From Paraburkholderia madseniana (GTDB lineage Bacteria > Pseudomonadota > Gammaproteobacteria > Burkholderiales > Burkholderiaceae), in NCBI RefSeq assembly GCF_009690905.1, contig NZ_VOSW01000036.1, positions 23,262 through 87,261 on the forward strand: 64,000 bases of DNA. Reading direction: 5' to 3'. This document shows, piece after piece, positions 62,149-64,000 of the stretch (position 1 is its first letter; each line of letters opens with the position of its first letter). Both the position numbers and the translations under genes were made by a program. The notes beneath the pieces were generated by a model. It ran no database searches. It was given only the letters and a program-made list of their open reading frames with translations, and was not told where the DNA came from.

Positions 62149-62536
62149 GTGAGGGAGGCGGATGACCGTAGGAAATGGGGCTCCACTCGCCTCGACCACA
62201 TGACGTGAACAGCGCACCGGCCTGCGGAACACCCCGCAAAGAGGGGTGCCTTTGATTTTCGTGCATTTTTTCGGCTAAGGGCACCTAAGCCTGGCGCGGC
62301 TCCGCCTTGTGACCCTGTATAAATTGTCCTTCCAATCAAGTACCTGCTGACTATCCGTCTGAGGGATTCACGTTTGCGGGGACGCCGTATCAGCCATACG
62401 AAAAAGCGTCACTACAGCGTTCCGGCACTTTCCTTAGTCGTTGTACCTGAGACAGCTATCCCGATTTACACCGTAGCGCGACCGACTTTGCGTCGCTACT
62501 CTAACTCGCTCTCATCGTCGATGCGGAGCACTCGAG
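62149..62536. other. Gene-free stretch with a short hairpin
   Basis: 388 bp with no gene recognised. A CACCCC/GGGGTG hairpin with a 7-base loop lies near 62233-62252 on the minus strand, without a following T-run. The right part leads into transposase remnants. Confidence 0.35.
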
Positions 62537-62695
62537 ATGGACCACTGGCGAATGGCTTATCTCGGGATCCGACAGGTGCCGCGCGAACTCAGCGAATTCG
62601 AACTCAACACGTTTTTCACGTTCTCCAGGCGCGAACTCGCTAGCATCGATTCGGGGAGTGGACAAAAATTGGGGGAGCGCGGCGTTTTGCCCTAA
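62537..62695 (+). pseudogene. Tn3-family (DUF4158) transposase N-terminal remnant
   Basis: Starts MDHWRMAYLGIRQVPRELSE, then FELNTFFTFSRRELASID, the conserved N-terminus of DUF4158/Tn3-type transposases. Similarity ends after about 38 residues near 62653 and the frame stops at 62695. The sequence then passes into an ISKra4-like fragment, so a later insertion or deletion probably truncated it. Confidence 0.6.
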
Positions 62696-62729
62696 GCTAC
62701 CTTCGACACCCGTTCAGCGAGGTGACGGA

Positions 62730-62911
62730 TGGATATGCACTGGACGATTTACCTGCAGCGGGACGGAGCCGACGAGAAAGTGCCGTTGGCGAGGTTTCAG
62801 CACCCGCTCGAAGGAGCGACCCCGGCTGACTTCGGATTGTCGATGTCTGAGGCAAGAAGCCTGCTTTCCAGTCTTCAACAAGTGGTGGCTCAAGACCAGA
62901 TCCGCGCCTAA
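62730..62911 (+). pseudogene. ISKra4-family transposase N-terminal remnant
   Basis: A 60-residue frame beginning MDMHWTIYLQRDGADEKVPL aligns with the N-terminus of the ISKra4-like transposase at 51723 (shared pattern P..FGLSMSEARSLLSSLQQ versus VGLSLAEGKSLLNRVQQ). It has GAGGTGACGG upstream and stops after the N-terminal region. It appears to be the leftover 5' end of a second, different ISKra4 element. Confidence 0.55.
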
Positions 62912-63374
62912 TATGGCCCCCGCCGAACACGACCATACGTGCTAATCAAAAATAGCTCTTTGCACAAGAGTTAAAGTTATCGTTCCTTAAACCAAATCAG
63001 AAAATACAGAAGCGCTTTCTGACTGCATGCGGCCGGTGACGATCCTGAACTCCACCCATGAAAAGTGTCTTTCGGATCGCATCGTCCGTGAGACTTGATA
63101 TCCAGCACCGATGCGACGCTAGCAGAGTTACTGAACAAGCATCATCACGATTGTTGTACCGTCGCAACAGGCGTCGAATGGCGCTGATCGCACGCAACGC
63201 ATTGCGCAGCAAGCCATCCCGGCGTTTTGGCCGCTAGCATTCCTGTGAACATGGCTAGTGGCATTTGTGAACACCAACAGCAGCAGAGGCCAATAACACC
63301 TCTGATCCTCACTACATCTGGCAATGAGGATTGGACAGGTCGGGAACTGTGATGCCGGCGCCCGGCCTGACGAC
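62912..63374. other. Gene-free stretch
   Basis: About 460 bp with only short frames on both strands. One minus-strand frame contains a hydrophobic run (VIGLCCCWCSQMPLAMFTGM) but no start signal or family. I see no supportable gene. Confidence 0.35.
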
Positions 63375-63788
63375 TCACCCGGCACAAATACGGCCTGTAT
63401 CGGACACTATCCGATTAGCGAGATCCCGATTCTTGGCTTGATACATCGCGCAGTCTGCCTTCCTGATGAGTTCGCTTGAATCCTCGCCAGCTTTTAGAAC
63501 ACCAATGCCGAAGCTCGCACCGACCACCTCAACACCACAACGTAAATTCATCGGAACCTGCAGAGCTGCGATCAGTTCGGCGACCATCTGCTCGACTACG
63601 CCGGTCGGAGTGGCGGCCCTGCGCACGATAAGGAACTCGTCTCCGCCAAGGCGCCCTACTACAGCGTGCGTCTGTACGGTAGCTTGCAGGCGCATCGCCA
63701 CCATAACGAGAATTTCGTCACCACACTGGTGACCGTACGTATCGTTGAACTGCTGTTGGAGTTCAGAATTGCTGCTAGCCGTGTTCAT
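63375..63788 (-). pseudogene. Truncated GGDEF (diguanylate cyclase) domain
   Basis: 137 residues. FNDTYGHQCGDEILVMVAMRL, RLGGDEFLIV (the catalytic GGDEF intact), SFGIGVLKAGEDSSELIRKADCAMYQAKNR follow the normal order, but the first strand and helix of the domain (before NDTYGH) are missing and replaced by an unrelated NTASSNSELQQQ. There is no sensory domain. It lies next to the IS21-type end, so truncation by rearrangement is likely. It might still be expressed, but is unlikely to be a working cyclase. Confidence 0.65.
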
Positions 63789-63873
63789 AGCGGCGCTAGC
63801 ACGATCACTAACAATGCTAGCGTGCCTTGCACACGCCCGAGAATTCAGTCAGAGCATCGCGCTTAGCCTTGAA

Positions 63874-63925
63874 TGTTGATTTGCACGGAATCCTGACCCA
63901 CGATTTGCATTGAATTCTGACCCAC
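63874..63925. mobile_element. IS21-type element end with tandem terminal repeats
   Basis: Two 24-bp tandem repeats (63878-63901 and 63902-63925) share GATTTGCA, GAAT and CTGACCCAC, next to a TGTTGA terminus at 63874. Repeated terminal motifs of this kind are characteristic of IS21-family ends. The element continues beyond 64000. Confidence 0.6.
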
Positions 63926-63946
63926 CCGTTGGACCAGCTTTGCGGG

Positions 63947-64000
63947 TTATTCGGTGGGTGTCTGGGTCTTCTTTCTCTCCTTCTTTGGCTGTGTCGTGCT
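63947..64000 (-). CDS. C-terminal tail of an IS21-type transposition protein (partial)
   Basis: The minus-strand frame entering from the window edge encodes 17 residues, STTQPKKERKKTQTPTE, and a TAA stop at 63947. The Lys- and Thr-rich tail adjoining the terminal repeats fits the last gene (istB) or its equivalent in an IS21-type element. Too short for certainty. Confidence 0.4.
   Translation of the reverse strand, partial: STTQPKKERKKTQTPTE

Noticed and set aside
1..64000. CRISPR arrays, tRNA or rRNA genes
   Set aside because: No regularly spaced repeats, tRNA-like cloverleaf or rRNA signature sequence was seen on reading both strands.

Overview
The window looks like a catabolic region from a high-GC betaproteobacterium, most likely Burkholderiales (Paraburkholderia, Burkholderia or Cupriavidus-like). 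This rests on codon use, on the DUF1302/DUF1329/YCF48/RND set, on AliA/AliB/BadHI-like enzymes, and on the 82-residue small proteins and IS families seen here. No rRNA or tRNA gene was recognised. Nearly every intact gene fits one theme: uptake and oxidation of an alicyclic or terpenoid-like hydrocarbon to a cyclohexanecarboxylate-type acid, then breakdown of that acid. Layout: 39-6702 (minus) holds a DUF7064-type protein, orphan cytochrome-oxidase-like subunits IV and III, a membrane protein, a molybdopterin oxidoreductase, a 7Fe ferredoxin and an FprA-type ferredoxin reductase. 6746-13334 (minus) is an envelope set: RND/MMPL permease, YCF48-like protein, DUF1329 and DUF1302. 13493-18547 (minus) is an aliA/aliB-type activation and dehydrogenation operon. 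18722-23843 (minus) is an upper pathway: XylA-like reductase, styrene-oxide-isomerase-like protein, XylM-like diiron hydroxylase, aldehyde dehydrogenase and SDR, with a large MalT/LAL LuxR regulator divergent at 24156-27041. 27217-36255 (plus) carries a MFE2-like SDR, an HMG-CoA-synthase/OB-fold fusion, a thiolase, BadH-like dehydrogenase, BadI-like ring hydrolase, a FadJ-like protein, a split MaoC hydratase and a CoA-transferase. 36377-43680 (minus) adds a BKACE enzyme, a CoA ligase, an SDR, two acyl-CoA dehydrogenases, a citrate-lyase-beta-like lyase and a MaoC protein. 43967-47391 (plus) has a medium-chain reductase, a MarR (BadR-type) regulator and etfBA. 47432-53206 is a patchwork of small genes, a thioredoxin-reductase-like flavoprotein, a TetR gene with palindromic operators, and IS remnants. 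53493-61966 contains pobA, a NIPSNAP protein, a KstD-like FAD desaturase, an SDR, an AraC regulator and a four-domain self-sufficient P450. 62150-64000 is decayed mobile DNA, a truncated GGDEF gene and the edge of an IS21-type element. How the parts work together (inference): XylMA-like oxygenation, StyC-like epoxide-to-aldehyde isomerisation and aldehyde dehydrogenase would give a carboxylic acid such as cyclohexanecarboxylate. Two routes for that acid sit side by side. One is a CoA route (AliA, AliB, hydratase, BadH, BadI, beta-oxidation, ETF). The other is a CoA-free aromatisation route: P450 4-hydroxylation, SDR oxidation to the 4-oxo acid, FAD desaturation to 4-hydroxybenzoate, then PobA to protocatechuate. 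A near-palindrome of the form GTACRCTAGTGTAC sits in four promoters of the CoA-route genes, and a different direct-repeat element (GGACA, 21 bp apart) precedes both transcription units of the aromatisation route. The most unusual object is the P450 at 59177-61966, which joins a BenC-like ferredoxin/reductase, a GntR-type FCD ligand-binding domain and a P450 in one chain.
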